Shown here piece by piece: positions 17,911-26,914 of a stretch of 64,000 bases of DNA. Both the position numbers and the translations under genes were made by a program. Source of the DNA: an uncultured Bacteroides sp. (lineage in GTDB: Bacteria > Bacteroidota > Bacteroidia > Bacteroidales > Bacteroidaceae). The stretch covers positions 22,712 to 86,711 of the forward strand of contig CAAEFE010000041.1 in NCBI GenBank assembly GCA_900755095.1, given 5' to 3'. The notes under the pieces were generated by a model. That model made no database searches, was not told the DNA's origin, and worked only from the letters and a program-made list of their open reading frames with translations. How positions within the stretch are numbered: position 1 is the stretch's first letter; each line of letters starts with the position of its first letter.

Positions 17911-18822
17911 ATGGCACTTTACAAATATAATACTTCAGGCGTCTTTTCTGAAATAAAGGAAAAGCCTTTTAAATTGGAAAGAGATATTCAACGCATGTTT
18001 GAAACCAATATGTCCGAAATCATGGGACTTGAAATGATAAAGTCCGAATTTACGATCAAAGACCGCCGTATTGATACGCTTGCCTTTGATCTTCAATCGA
18101 AGGCTTTTGTTATCATTGAATATAAGAGGGAAAGAAACTCCAGTGTCATAGATCAAGGGTTTACTTACCTAAGCCTAATGCTGCAAAATCAGGCTGATTT
18201 TATTCTGGAATATAATGAAACACAAGCTAGGAACTTGAAACGGAATGATGTGGACTGGTCGCAGACAAAAGTCGTTTTTGTTTCACAAGGATTCACGCCT
18301 AACCAACGAGAAGCCGTCAATTTCAAAGATTTATCCATTGAATTATGGGAAGTGAAGCGCTATGAGAATGATAGTGTTTCCATCACTCCTATTCGCAAAA
18401 GTCACGCATCGGCAAGCATTAAAACAGTGATGCAAAATAGTCCGGAATTTAAAGAAGTGACAGAGAAGATTAAAGAATATTCCGAGGAAAATTTGTTAAA
18501 AGGAAAATCTGACGATGTTGTAGAATTATACGAGAGTTATAAGAATGCAATTCTTAATTTGAATACAGAAATTGAAGTTAAACCACAAAAATGGTATGTT
18601 TCATTCAAAAAGGCCAACAGCCATATTTGTGCACTTGAAATCCAGAAAAATGGAATAAAGCTTACTATAAATGTGAGCAAAGGACATTTAGAAGATAGTA
18701 AGCAATTAACAAGGGATATTTCAACTGTCGGACATTTTGGTAATGGAGATTATGAACTCAAAATCTCGGATACTAAATATTTAGAATATATCATGAGTCT
18801 TGTGAAGCAAGCGATTAAATAA
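17911..18822 (+). CDS. PD-(D/E)XK nuclease-like protein with C-terminal DUF5655
   Basis: Residues 20-160 resemble the NucS/Holliday-junction-resolvase-like PD-(D/E)XK core. They include LERDIQRMFETNM, the Asp in RRIDTLAFD (D55) and the EYK triad (70-72) in FVIIEYKRE, all needed for a metal-dependent nuclease. Residues about 195-303 match DUF5655 (WYVSFKK, ICALEIQKNGIKLTINVSKG, TVGHFGNGDYEL), a domain often mislabelled as a predicted transport protein. No signal peptide or membrane segment. It closes the possible three-gene unit begun by the Argonaute gene; a role in DNA damage or defence is inferred. Family members also occur alone, so linkage may be coincidental. Confidence 0.8.
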   Translation: MALYKYNTSGVFSEIKEKPFKLERDIQRMFETNMSEIMGLEMIKSEFTIKDRRIDTLAFDLQSKAFVIIEYKRERNSSVIDQGFTYLSLMLQNQADFILEYNETQARNLKRNDVDWSQTKVVFVSQGFTPNQREAVNFKDLSIELWEVKRYENDSVSITPIRKSHASASIKTVMQNSPEFKEVTEKIKEYSEENLLKGKSDDVVELYESYKNAILNLNTEIEVKPQKWYVSFKKANSHICALEIQKNGIKLTINVSKGHLEDSKQLTRDISTVGHFGNGDYELKISDTKYLEYIMSLVKQAIK

Positions 18823-18913
18823 ATATGGCTAATTATTGTAACATAGTAAACCCCGATAATCCACTTCTGTAGATTGCTACAAAGAGCCGTTTTCTTCAAG
18901 AAAAGAGCAAAAA

Positions 18914-18921
18914 TATATTTG
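18914..18921 (+). promoter_or_regulatory. Bacteroides -7 element before the AbiEi gene
   Basis: TATATTTG fits TAnnTTTG. TTTC lies 19 bases upstream as an imperfect -33 box. The ATG is 19 bases downstream, so the AbiE genes have their own promoter. Confidence 0.55.
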
Positions 18922-18940
18922 TACATATAAAAAGAATAGT

Positions 18941-19525
18941 ATGGATGACAAATTGAAACATCTGATAGAACAGAATAAGGGATATATAACCCGCAAGCAG
19001 ATCATCGGTAACCGTTATCTGTATTACCAGTTATTAGAATCGGTAAAATTGGGTGAGATTATCCGCCTGAAGCCGGGTGTGTACTGTATAGATGATGCAA
19101 TGGCAGAAACTATGATTGACCTTGATAAAATAGTACCGGAAGGGGTATTGTGCCTCTACTCCTCATGGGCACACTATGGACTCACGACACAGATACCCCA
19201 AGGCTTTTATGTGGCCATACCAAGAAAAAAGAAAGTTATTTTACCTGACTATCCCCCTATCATCCTTAATTATTGGGACAATTCCATCTATACCATTGGA
19301 ATTAAGCGTGAACGAATAGGCGGAATCGAGGTATCTATCTATGATATGGAAAAATCAGTCTGTGACGCCCTTCGTAACCGTAACAAAATCGGTATCGATG
19401 TCAGTTCCGAGATTTTGAGGAATTACCTGTCACGTAAAGAACGTAATATCACCCAATTAACGAGTTATGCCAAGTCCATGCGGATAGCTGGAATACTTAA
19501 TAACTATCTGGAAATTCAACTATGA
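18941..19525 (+). CDS. abiEi: AbiEi-type antitoxin (type IV toxin-antitoxin)
   Basis: The 194-aa product has an N-terminal winged-helix (1-55: GYITRKQIIGNRYLYYQLLE, EIIRLKPGVYCI) and the AbiEi antitoxin domain (about 60-190: CLYSSWAHYGLTTQIPQGFYVAIPRK, IGGIEVSIYDMEKSVCDALRNRNKIG). In AbiE systems AbiEi represses its own promoter and counters the nucleotidyltransferase AbiEii without binding it. The next gene starts inside its stop (ATGA overlap), the usual AbiE layout. This antitoxin looks full length while the toxin is cut short, so it may survive as an orphan repressor or as a guard against AbiEii from invading elements. Confidence 0.9.
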   Translation: MDDKLKHLIEQNKGYITRKQIIGNRYLYYQLLESVKLGEIIRLKPGVYCIDDAMAETMIDLDKIVPEGVLCLYSSWAHYGLTTQIPQGFYVAIPRKKKVILPDYPPIILNYWDNSIYTIGIKRERIGGIEVSIYDMEKSVCDALRNRNKIGIDVSSEILRNYLSRKERNITQLTSYAKSMRIAGILNNYLEIQL

Positions 19526-19830
19526 CAAAAGAAAACAAAGACTACGGTAAATCCATAAAAGCGAAACTTCTGAATCTATCGAAAGCGGAAGGGCTTTCTT
19601 ACCAGCCATTACTGATACACTACATGCAGGAACGCCTTTTATACCGACTTGCACAGAGTAAGTACAAGCACTGTTTTTACCTAAAAGGTGGCGCATTACT
19701 TTATGCCCATGAACAATTCAAGGCACGCCCGACATTGGATATAGATTTTCTGGGGAACAGTATTGCTAATGACAAAAAGATAATAGAAGAAGATTACTTA
19801 AATAATATAAGGGCCAACATTTATCAGTAA
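19522..19830 (+). pseudogene. abiEii: Truncated AbiEii nucleotidyltransferase toxin
   Basis: Only 102 codons remain of a family that is normally near 290-300 aa. The kept part includes the nucleotidyltransferase motif: LKGGALLY (G56, G57) and TLDIDFLG (D73, D75). The catalytic core and C-terminal substrate-binding lobe that follow are absent. The frame ends 8 bases before the stop of the convergent restriction-type gene, whose restriction-modification group may have replaced the 3' end. Toxicity is unlikely because the rest of the fold is missing. The remnant overlaps abiEi by 4 bases. Confidence 0.85.
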
Positions 19831-19838
19831 ATATCTGT

Positions 19839-20780
19839 CTAACTGCGAGCAGCAATTACCTGAGATATTTTTTCAATAACCTTTTTGTATTCATTATCTG
19901 ATTTATCGGCAGGTAATTCAAAGATAAAACTATCAGTTGCTCGCAAACTAAAGGCATTACCTTCTATTACTTCCAATTTCCATTGTTGCTCAATATATGT
20001 TTGAGTTGGGTAATAAAGAACAAAAAATAAAATACGACTATTGGATTTAGAAGCCAAATAATCCCTTAATAAGGCCAAGCGTTTATACTTGCGCCCGTCA
20101 GGACGTGGATAATAGTTTGTGAAACATTGCTCCGAGATAGGACTGGATAATGTGTGTTTCTTAAATTCAAGAATGCAAACCGCTTTATTATCTTCATTCA
20201 AAAGTAGAAGGTCTGCATCACCCGGATATAAACTATCTGTCTTAGACAAACTGCATTCTAACCTTGAGGTACCATAGATAAGTCCTTTGGAACCTATTGA
20301 AACAGGACCTCCGGAATGAGACTTTATCAGCTCTTTAAATTCTGACAAGCTATATTTTTGAGGAGAAAAGCTATAATGCCCTTCCTTGAAGAATAAAGAG
20401 ACAATTAGCAACTCATTTCTGTCGTTGGACCAATCCAAATCATCATGAAACACAATAAATTGAATTTGCATATCATATTCTGTTGCGAACCGTCCTAGTC
20501 TGCATAGATAATCTTTACCAAATTCTTTTTCCATTTCAAAGTCCAACTTACCGATAAATTCATCATAAGTATAGTTAGGCAATAGTATTCTTTTAATCCA
20601 GACATAAGGAGAAATTTGATTAATCGCCCAATCAACGAAGAAATCGAAAGTCAAACCAAACGTATTAGACTTGGATAATATATCATTAGACAGCCAAGCC
20701 TCCGGTGAGCCACTCATTATATTTGTTTTAGCTAGACAAGCCCTATTGTCGCAACGTGCTAAAAATGTTTTCTGTAACAT
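19839..20780 (-). CDS. Putative PD-(D/E)XK restriction endonuclease
   Basis: The frame is open from 20876, but the promoter motif at 20821-20828 lies inside that stretch, so the ATG at 20780 (MLQKTFLARCDN) is chosen, giving 313 aa. Near the middle lies a PD-(D/E)XK-type core: GDADLLLLNEDN, then VCILEFKKH, in which Asp and the E-x-K pair match the catalytic arrangement. The rest was not recognised. It is divergent from the methyltransferase pair, with promoters back to back, which is common for restriction genes. The call as the restriction subunit is inference from the motif plus context; a DNA-binding or repair nuclease is the alternative. Confidence 0.65.
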   Translation of the reverse strand: MLQKTFLARCDNRACLAKTNIMSGSPEAWLSNDILSKSNTFGLTFDFFVDWAINQISPYVWIKRILLPNYTYDEFIGKLDFEMEKEFGKDYLCRLGRFATEYDMQIQFIVFHDDLDWSNDRNELLIVSLFFKEGHYSFSPQKYSLSEFKELIKSHSGGPVSIGSKGLIYGTSRLECSLSKTDSLYPGDADLLLLNEDNKAVCILEFKKHTLSSPISEQCFTNYYPRPDGRKYKRLALLRDYLASKSNSRILFFVLYYPTQTYIEQQWKLEVIEGNAFSLRATDSFIFELPADKSDNEYKKVIEKISQVIAARS

Positions 20781-20820
20781 AAGCGTAGTTATCTTTATAT
20801 TCAAAGTTTCAAAAATCAGA

Positions 20821-20828
20821 CAAAGATA
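20821..20828 (-). promoter_or_regulatory. -7 element for the PD-(D/E)XK gene
   Basis: The minus strand reads TATCTTTG (TAnnTTTG), 40 bases upstream of the ATG at 20780. This supports that start over the longer frame from 20876. Confidence 0.6.
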
Positions 20829-20901
20829 ATCAAATCGAATATATACTCTTCGAAATATGAAATGAAAAAGATTCATTCATACCATTATTTCATATAATAA
20901 A

Positions 20902-20933
20902 TTTGGGAGATAATCCTATTATTTCTACTTTTG
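20902..20933 (+). promoter_or_regulatory. Promoter of the methyltransferase operon
   Basis: TTTG (20902-20905), a 20-base spacer, then TACTTTTG (20926-20933) is one of the best -33/-7 matches in the window. The ATG at 20962 lies 28 bases downstream. It is back to back with the promoter of the divergent nuclease gene. Confidence 0.7.
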
Positions 20934-20961
20934 ACAGAAAATGACAATTTAAATATTTAAT

Positions 20962-21951
20962 ATGCAAACCATGGGTTCTACATCCAAAGATATAAAAGAG
21001 AAAGATAAACGATTGTTAGAAGGAGTCATACAAAAAAAGAAAAAACAGCAGAAAGGCATTAAACCTTTTGTAAACAAAGTCATTCAGGGCGACTGTCTGA
21101 ACATATTGCCATCCATTCCTGATAAATCCATAGATATGATACTTTGTGATTTGCCGTATGGTACCACACAAAATAAATGGGATTCCGTGATTGATTTGCA
21201 GGCTCTTTGGGCTGAATACGAACGTATTATTAAAGATAATGGGGCAATCGTTTTAACTGCACAAGGTATTTTTACAGCCAAATTGATTTTAAGCAGGGAG
21301 AAATTATTCAAATACAAGATTACCTGGATCAAGTCAAAACCGACCAACTTTTTAAATGCCAAAAAACAACCGCTTCGTAAGCACGAAGATATTTGTATTT
21401 TCTATAAAAAACAGCCGGTGTACAATCCGCAAATGACTAAAGGGGAAGCGTATGATAAGGGGATCAGAAAAGATCAATATACAGGAAGTTATGGAGAGTT
21501 CAAGCCACAGCATGTAAAAAGTGATGGCGAACGTTATCCCAATGATGTGGTATTCTTTGAGGAGGATCATGACGACTTTGTATATGTGAAAACGGCTGAA
21601 TCGGAAGGAGAAGTTTATCATCCGACACAAAAGCCTGTTGAATTGGGTAGATATCTAATCAGAACATTCTCTAACCCGGGGGATATCATTCTGGATAATG
21701 CTTGCGGAAGCGGCAGTTTCCTGCTGTCGGCCATTCTGGAAAACAGAAGATTTATCGGAATAGAAAAGAATGAAGATGTATTATTGCACAGAATACAGCC
21801 TACTGACTATATCAAGATTTGTATGGATAGGATTTCAGAAACACTAAAAAGAGAAGAAGTGACTCCATCGACTCGCAAACTTTTCAAAAAACCAATCACA
21901 AAATATCACACCTTAAACTATTTAGAAACGGATGCCACAAATCAACTATAA
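20962..21951 (+). CDS. Beta-class DNA methyltransferase (N6-adenine or N4-cytosine)
   Basis: The 329-aa protein carries the methyltransferase motifs in beta-class order. The catalytic motif IV comes first (CDLPYGTTQNKW, D63-G67), then a target-recognition stretch. HPTQKP (220-225, motif X-like) and the SAM-binding motif I DNACGSGSF (245-253) follow. A basic N-terminus (about 10-35) may bind DNA. The final residue of the motif IV variant (Leu in DLPY rather than Pro in DPPY) is a known alternative. The gene overlaps the next by 20 bases, so the two are coupled. Modification of the site cut by the neighbouring nuclease is the likely role, but orphan regulation is possible. Confidence 0.9.
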   Translation: MQTMGSTSKDIKEKDKRLLEGVIQKKKKQQKGIKPFVNKVIQGDCLNILPSIPDKSIDMILCDLPYGTTQNKWDSVIDLQALWAEYERIIKDNGAIVLTAQGIFTAKLILSREKLFKYKITWIKSKPTNFLNAKKQPLRKHEDICIFYKKQPVYNPQMTKGEAYDKGIRKDQYTGSYGEFKPQHVKSDGERYPNDVVFFEEDHDDFVYVKTAESEGEVYHPTQKPVELGRYLIRTFSNPGDIILDNACGSGSFLLSAILENRRFIGIEKNEDVLLHRIQPTDYIKICMDRISETLKREEVTPSTRKLFKKPITKYHTLNYLETDATNQL

Positions 21952-24715
21952 TGAAAGAAGTTGGGCCATTGATGTGATTAGCGAAATCAATCTTTACCTG
22001 GCTAACAAAAGTTGGCATGTAAAAAGTGCCGGAGGAGAGAATACAATCAGAAATGAAAAATCGAGTTTATTTCCGGATGTGCTTATCTTCAAAGACTCTG
22101 CTAAAAAGATAATTTTGCAGGGATGGGAACTCAAAATGCCTGATACCCCTATAACCGACACGGAATTAATAAATAACGCCAAGATAAAATCAGAGATACT
22201 GCACAATAATAGTTTTATTCTTTGGAATGTGACAAGCGCAGTTTTGTATGTTAAGAAAGGGAATACATATTCTATCTTGAAATCATGGAATAGTATCGAC
22301 CTTCATTCGCGTTCAGAGGTGAAAGAAAATGAGAATCTTTGGAAAGATCTTCTACATACCATTCTGGAAGATTTAAATGATTATTTCGAGCATGGAGAAA
22401 TAACTGAAAGTGGATCTTCCGAGATATTGGCAATTGATAAAATAATCGATATCGTTCTCGAAAATATAGATTCGACAGCAGAAAACATAAAAGAGAATAT
22501 AAAAAGTAGTGCAGTACTCGATGCGCAAATAGATAATTGGTGGCTCTCTTCTGCAGCAGAATATGGATTTAGCTCGCAAGCCCCAAAAGACGCTAAGCAT
22601 AAACTGCCCACTCTATCAAAGGTTATATTGACCGACTGGTTTTTCAAGATTATTTTTGGCAACATTATCAAACGGCATTTCAATGAGGCAAAGATTATTG
22701 AAACAATTACTTTCGATACAACTGTCAGTGAAGCCCTACAAATAATAGCCAACATCTCGGAGCACTGTAATTTTTGGAATATTTTTGGGAATAATATCGC
22801 TAATGAATTAGTATCTGATAATGCATGGAAGCAGCTAGTTCAATTAAATGTATTTCTTTCAAACCTTAATATTGAAGGGGTTGATATTCAAATCTTGCAA
22901 AACTTACTGCAATCGTCCATCGCCTATGCCAAAAGAAAAGTGGCCGGACAATTTGCGACTCCTCCTCAACTAGCCGATTTATTAACAAGGCTAACGATAG
23001 ATAAAAAAGATGGAATTACCCTCGACCCTTGTTGTGGAACGGGAACTATTATTAAGCAGGCTTATTCTCTTAAAGAAGAATATGAAATTGGTCAAGAGCA
23101 AATTATTGAGAGTATCTGGGCTTCGGACAAACATTCATTTCCTATCCAGCTATCAACACTGACCTTATCCAATCCCGGCAATATTGGAAAAGTTCTGCAT
23201 ATCTTCAGGTCGGATGTAATTGAGTTGCACGCAGGACAAACTATTGTATTTAAAGATCCCAATAATGGAAATCAAGTAGAAAAGCAACTGCCTAAGGTAG
23301 ATTATATCATATCTAATCTTCCTTTTATAAGAGAGAAAGAGATCAAAAAGCTCAATCCGAATATAAAGGAAATCAATAAATTAATCAAGGAACAGACTAA
23401 AGCGAAAAAGACACTAAGTAAAAAGAGTGATATATTTGCATATATTCCTTTCTACTTGTACGACATTATCTCAGACAATGGAAAAATTGGATTAATACTT
23501 TCTAATGCATGGCTTGGAACAGACTATGGAGAAATATTCTTAGAGTTAATTCAAAAATATTTCAATATTGACTGTGTTGTTATTTCCGGGAAAGGACGAT
23601 GGTTCAATAATGCAAAGGTTGTCACCACATTATTAATAGCAACCAAGAGGGAGATTTCTGATCCGGTAAATTTAGACAGGAGAATTTCTTTCTGTACATT
23701 AAAAGAGAAACTTGAGAACATAGCAGATATTAAGAAATTAAGTAGTGAAATCATTCTTAATAAAGAGTCTGATTGGGTCAATATTCAATCTTATTCAATA
23801 AATGAAATCAAACAATTGGAAAATATCGGAATCCCATGGTCCGGATATTTTGCTAATTTGAATTGGTTGCCTACGATAGCCGAGAAGCTTATTGACTCTA
23901 AAAAGTTTTTCGATTTTATACGTGGAGAAAGAAGAGGTTGTAATCGTATGTTTTATCCTGCAAAAGGACACGGAATAGAAGATGAATATATTGAGCCTGT
24001 TCTAAAAAACTTAAAGAAAGCATCTTCATTCATTGCAACTAGTCAGACGCAGGCTTTCTGTTGTTCAAAAAGTATCGAAGAACTCGAAACTTTAAATCAT
24101 ACCGGGACTCTGAATTGGATAAGATCTTTTGAAAACCAAATGGACAAAACAAATAAGAAGCTATTACCTATAGCTTTACGTAAACCAAATATGTTTTGGT
24201 ATGAAATGAGCACAAAAAACATGGCAGATTTTGTCGTTAATATTAATTTCGACAAAAGTTTATTTATAGCCATGCTTGATAAACGTTCTTTCTTCGATCA
24301 ACGGATGATTGGCTTTTCAATAAAGGAACAGTACAAAGATGAAAACAAGATTTTCCTACTTGCATTACTGAATAATATTTTGAGTATGTTTTTCATTGAG
24401 AGTTTCGGATTTGGCAGGGGACTGGGAGCACTTGACCTTAGAGAAACTAAATTCAAGAAGGATTTCAAGATACTCAATCCGGAGTTACTGTCTGATGCGC
24501 AAAAGAAAGAAATCATAAAAGCATTTCAACCTATTTTCAATAGAGACAGATTACCTCTTGAAAAGGAATTACAACAAAAGGATAGAATCGACTTTGAGCT
24601 GATGTTATTAAAGATCTATGGATTGGACAAGTACTATGATACAATAAAGCAGACTTTATTACATCTGTATAAAACAAGATTTGCAGTCAAAGAGAAAAAA
24701 CGTAAAAAGGCATAA
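21932..24715 (+). CDS. PD-(D/E)XK nuclease-N6-adenine methyltransferase fusion (type IIG-like)
   Basis: The 927-aa protein starts with a PD-(D/E)XK-type domain: FPDVLIF (P48, D49) and GWELKMP (E66, K68). A helical linker leads to a gamma-class methyltransferase: FATPPQLADLLTRL near 345, motif I LDPCCGTGTII near 364, ASDKHSFPIQLS and motif IV SNLPF near 460. A C-terminal region of about 250 residues (from about 650) would be target recognition. This nuclease-methylase-TRD order is that of type IIG enzymes (Eco57I/BcgI-like); no helicase or HsdS is present, so type I is excluded. Overlap with the beta-class methyltransferase suggests each protects one strand of an asymmetric site, but this is inference. 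The terminator at 24718-24754 ends the operon. Confidence 0.85.
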   Translation: MPQINYNERSWAIDVISEINLYLANKSWHVKSAGGENTIRNEKSSLFPDVLIFKDSAKKIILQGWELKMPDTPITDTELINNAKIKSEILHNNSFILWNVTSAVLYVKKGNTYSILKSWNSIDLHSRSEVKENENLWKDLLHTILEDLNDYFEHGEITESGSSEILAIDKIIDIVLENIDSTAENIKENIKSSAVLDAQIDNWWLSSAAEYGFSSQAPKDAKHKLPTLSKVILTDWFFKIIFGNIIKRHFNEAKIIETITFDTTVSEALQIIANISEHCNFWNIFGNNIANELVSDNAWKQLVQLNVFLSNLNIEGVDIQILQNLLQSSIAYAKRKVAGQFATPPQLADLLTRLTIDKKDGITLDPCCGTGTIIKQAYSLKEEYEIGQEQIIESIWASDKHSFPIQLSTLTLSNPGNIGKVLHIFRSDVIELHAGQTIVFKDPNNGNQVEKQLPKVDYIISNLPFIREKEIKKLNPNIKEINKLIKEQTKAKKTLSKKSDIFAYIPFYLYDIISDNGKIGLILSNAWLGTDYGEIFLELIQKYFNIDCVVISGKGRWFNNAKVVTTLLIATKREISDPVNLDRRISFCTLKEKLENIADIKKLSSEIILNKESDWVNIQSYSINEIKQLENIGIPWSGYFANLNWLPTIAEKLIDSKKFFDFIRGERRGCNRMFYPAKGHGIEDEYIEPVLKNLKKASSFIATSQTQAFCCSKSIEELETLNHTGTLNWIRSFENQMDKTNKKLLPIALRKPNMFWYEMSTKNMADFVVNINFDKSLFIAMLDKRSFFDQRMIGFSIKEQYKDENKIFLLALLNNILSMFFIESFGFGRGLGALDLRETKFKKDFKILNPELLSDAQKKEIIKAFQPIFNRDRLPLEKELQQKDRIDFELMLLKIYGLDKYYDTIKQTLLHLYKTRFAVKEKKRKKA

Positions 24716-24717
24716 AG

Positions 24718-24754
24718 AAACGAGGGTGCACTTCACTTTTGGACACCCTCGTTT
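24718..24754. terminator. Bidirectional terminator between convergent genes
   Basis: Perfect 11-base arms (AAACGAGGGTG at 24718-24728 and CACCCTCGTTT at 24744-24754) with a 15-base loop and T or A runs on both sides. It sits between the stops of the type IIG-like gene and the hybrid regulator gene. Confidence 0.8.
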
Positions 24755-24765
24755 TCTATACTCTT

Positions 24766-26529
24766 TTATCCAACAATGCTCTTTATATAATCGGACGGAC
24801 ATACATGATAAAAGTCTTTGAACTTCTTTCCAAAATATTTAGCATCGCAATAGCCCAGTATACTTGCAATATCCGAAATACGATACTGCTGGGAAGCCAG
24901 CAATTTAAGTGCTTTGTCCATTTTGAATGAATTGATATACTCTTCAGGAGGGTTTCCCGTAATCTCTTTTATCTTATTATAAAAAGCAGTACGGCTCATT
25001 CCTATATCAAGACTTAATTTATCTATTGTATATTTATCAGTAGAGAGATTTTTTTCCAGGATTTTATTGACTTTATCCATAAAATTCCGGTCGGCATTTT
25101 CTGTTTCTATTTCGGCTTTTGAGGGTATCATCGGAGAAATGGCATCTGACAGAAACAGCCTGATCCGTTCGCGCAAGACCATGCGGTTTTCGACAAGCAT
25201 ACGTATGTCTGCCCTAAGTTTACAAATACTTTCCGTACGTAATTCCAGACGGTCTGCCCTACTCTCTAAATGAGATAAATAGCTTTCGCTGTCAAAGGTT
25301 CTTAATAGAAGAATGATTGGTATGTAGCCCATCATTTTATTTTCTTTAATTTGAGTACTAAGTGTATCTCCGCTTATTCCATTCACATTGTCGTCAATAA
25401 TGATCGCATCAGGATTTTGACTGATAGCTGTATTGATTAGCAGCTCCGGATTATCAAGGACTGAAATCTGAAAATAGCGTGATAAAGTTTTCTTCAAATA
25501 ATCACTGAATAACTTATCTGCCATCACTAATAGGATATGAGAAGTTTCTCTCGCTTTAGTGTTTTGTTTATCGCTCTTAGGACTCTCGCAGGAATCATCT
25601 ATTTGGGTCTTCGTTTTTGCAGAAGAATGTTTCAATACCGGGCATGACTGATTCTGGCAATGGCAGTCTGTCGGAATAACGATTTGGAAAGTAGCAGCTT
25701 TACCATGTCTGCATCCGGTTATTTTTCCGCCATGCAGACGGATGATTTTTCTTACCGTCCATAAATCACTATATCCATACACGGGAAATATAATAGGAAT
25801 AAAGGGAAACATTTTCCCTGCTCTTTGCCCGGCTATTTCGTTATTGCTAATCTGCAACTGCCAGGAATTCATTGTGTGGGTTACGTTGATCGATATGCAA
25901 CAGCCTGACTCGGAAATCAAAATCATCTTGTTGATAAGATGTTGAAGTGCTGCAGTCATTATGTTTTCGTTTATCCTGCAACTGACACAATCCGAACATT
26001 CACCGACAGTCAGCCGTATCTGGCGGGAATTGGCATGAGCCCGGCATTGATTGACAATGGAAGTAACATAAGTGGAAAGTTCCAAATTTACCGTTGACGT
26101 TTTAGGAGGAATTCTCTTATTTACTTTATTTAGAGTTGCAATATTCCGGTTACAATATATGATACATTCGGCATATCCCAATGCTTCTTCCACTTGTTGG
26201 GAAAGGGGTTCAGGAAGATTGCCTGTTTTAAGTTCTTCCAATTGATTCCGCAACAATATTAACGGTGTATGTGCAGTATGGAGCATATTCATAGCAATCT
26301 TAAATTTTTCATGTGATAACAACTGCACATTGTATTCTATTATAAGGTAGGTAAACAAAATCACAAATAGCCCAATGCCGAAACTTTCCACAGGGACCGC
26401 ATATCCGAGCAACGACAAATCGGGTAAAATGATGCCAATAGTTTGTTTACTGTTTACTAAATTGGCTCCAACATCTAAAGAAAACAAAGCTCGGAAGCTT
26501 ACTAAGAAATTCAGGTAACAATCATTCAT
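24766..26529 (-). CDS. Hybrid sensor/response regulator with AraC domain, degenerate and lacking the periplasmic propeller
   Basis: The 587-aa protein has one clear transmembrane helix (about 48-65), a histidine-kinase-like core (about 75-290), a receiver-like domain (about 330-445) and an AraC HTH domain (about 478-585: IDKLSLDIGMSRTAFYNKIKEITG, RISDIASILGYCDAKYFGKKFK). Usual HTCS proteins of glycan loci exceed 1300 aa because of a periplasmic two-propeller sensor; that part is missing. Kinase signatures are eroded: the H box reads H84-TAHTPL where HExRTPL is normal, the N box reads HLINKM, and the G boxes are poorly conserved. The receiver keeps D379 but lost the paired acidic residues and the Lys. 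The AraC part looks intact. It is near the pectin locus, though control of it is not shown. Confidence 0.85.
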   Translation of the reverse strand: MNDCYLNFLVSFRALFSLDVGANLVNSKQTIGIILPDLSLLGYAVPVESFGIGLFVILFTYLIIEYNVQLLSHEKFKIAMNMLHTAHTPLILLRNQLEELKTGNLPEPLSQQVEEALGYAECIIYCNRNIATLNKVNKRIPPKTSTVNLELSTYVTSIVNQCRAHANSRQIRLTVGECSDCVSCRINENIMTAALQHLINKMILISESGCCISINVTHTMNSWQLQISNNEIAGQRAGKMFPFIPIIFPVYGYSDLWTVRKIIRLHGGKITGCRHGKAATFQIVIPTDCHCQNQSCPVLKHSSAKTKTQIDDSCESPKSDKQNTKARETSHILLVMADKLFSDYLKKTLSRYFQISVLDNPELLINTAISQNPDAIIIDDNVNGISGDTLSTQIKENKMMGYIPIILLLRTFDSESYLSHLESRADRLELRTESICKLRADIRMLVENRMVLRERIRLFLSDAISPMIPSKAEIETENADRNFMDKVNKILEKNLSTDKYTIDKLSLDIGMSRTAFYNKIKEITGNPPEEYINSFKMDKALKLLASQQYRISDIASILGYCDAKYFGKKFKDFYHVCPSDYIKSIVG

Positions 26530-26914
26530 ACTAATATCGGATTTGATTAATATTTTACACCTTTAGTAAAACACGCCTAAGAATCTTTTAACGTGCTTAA
26601 AACCCGATGCAAGTATAAACTTTTCAATGTATATACAGGAGGTGGTTTCCGACAAAAACAATGGGTGTTTTCTATCAAAAATGGTAACAATGTCTTTTGT
26701 TACCGAAATATTAAGAGGGTATACCATCAAGCCTTCATTTTACCCAGGCAATCCTCATTAGTTAATTATTTTCATCGTAAATAATACGGTCATAATATCA
26801 TAAAAGTTAATTGAATCATCAAAACAATAGAGTATATTGAATTATAAAGCTACATATATAATTAGAAAATTATATATGCAAGTGAGTATCGTTTAATCAT
26901 AAGAAACATATATA
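26530..26914. other. Intergenic region, no gene recognised
   Basis: About 385 AT-rich bases between the hybrid regulator start and the end of the LigD-type gene. I saw no convincing open frame, RNA or hairpin. It should contain the regulator's promoter, but no TAnnTTTG match was evident. Confidence 0.45.

Noticed and set aside
20781..20876. Upstream start of the PD-(D/E)XK gene
   Set aside because: A promoter element lies at 20821-20828, inside this stretch; the ATG at 20780 fits it.
21932..24715. Type I HsdM or BREX PglX identity for the 927-aa methyltransferase
   Set aside because: No HsdS, HsdR or BREX genes nearby, and an N-terminal PD-(D/E)XK domain points to a type IIG-like enzyme.
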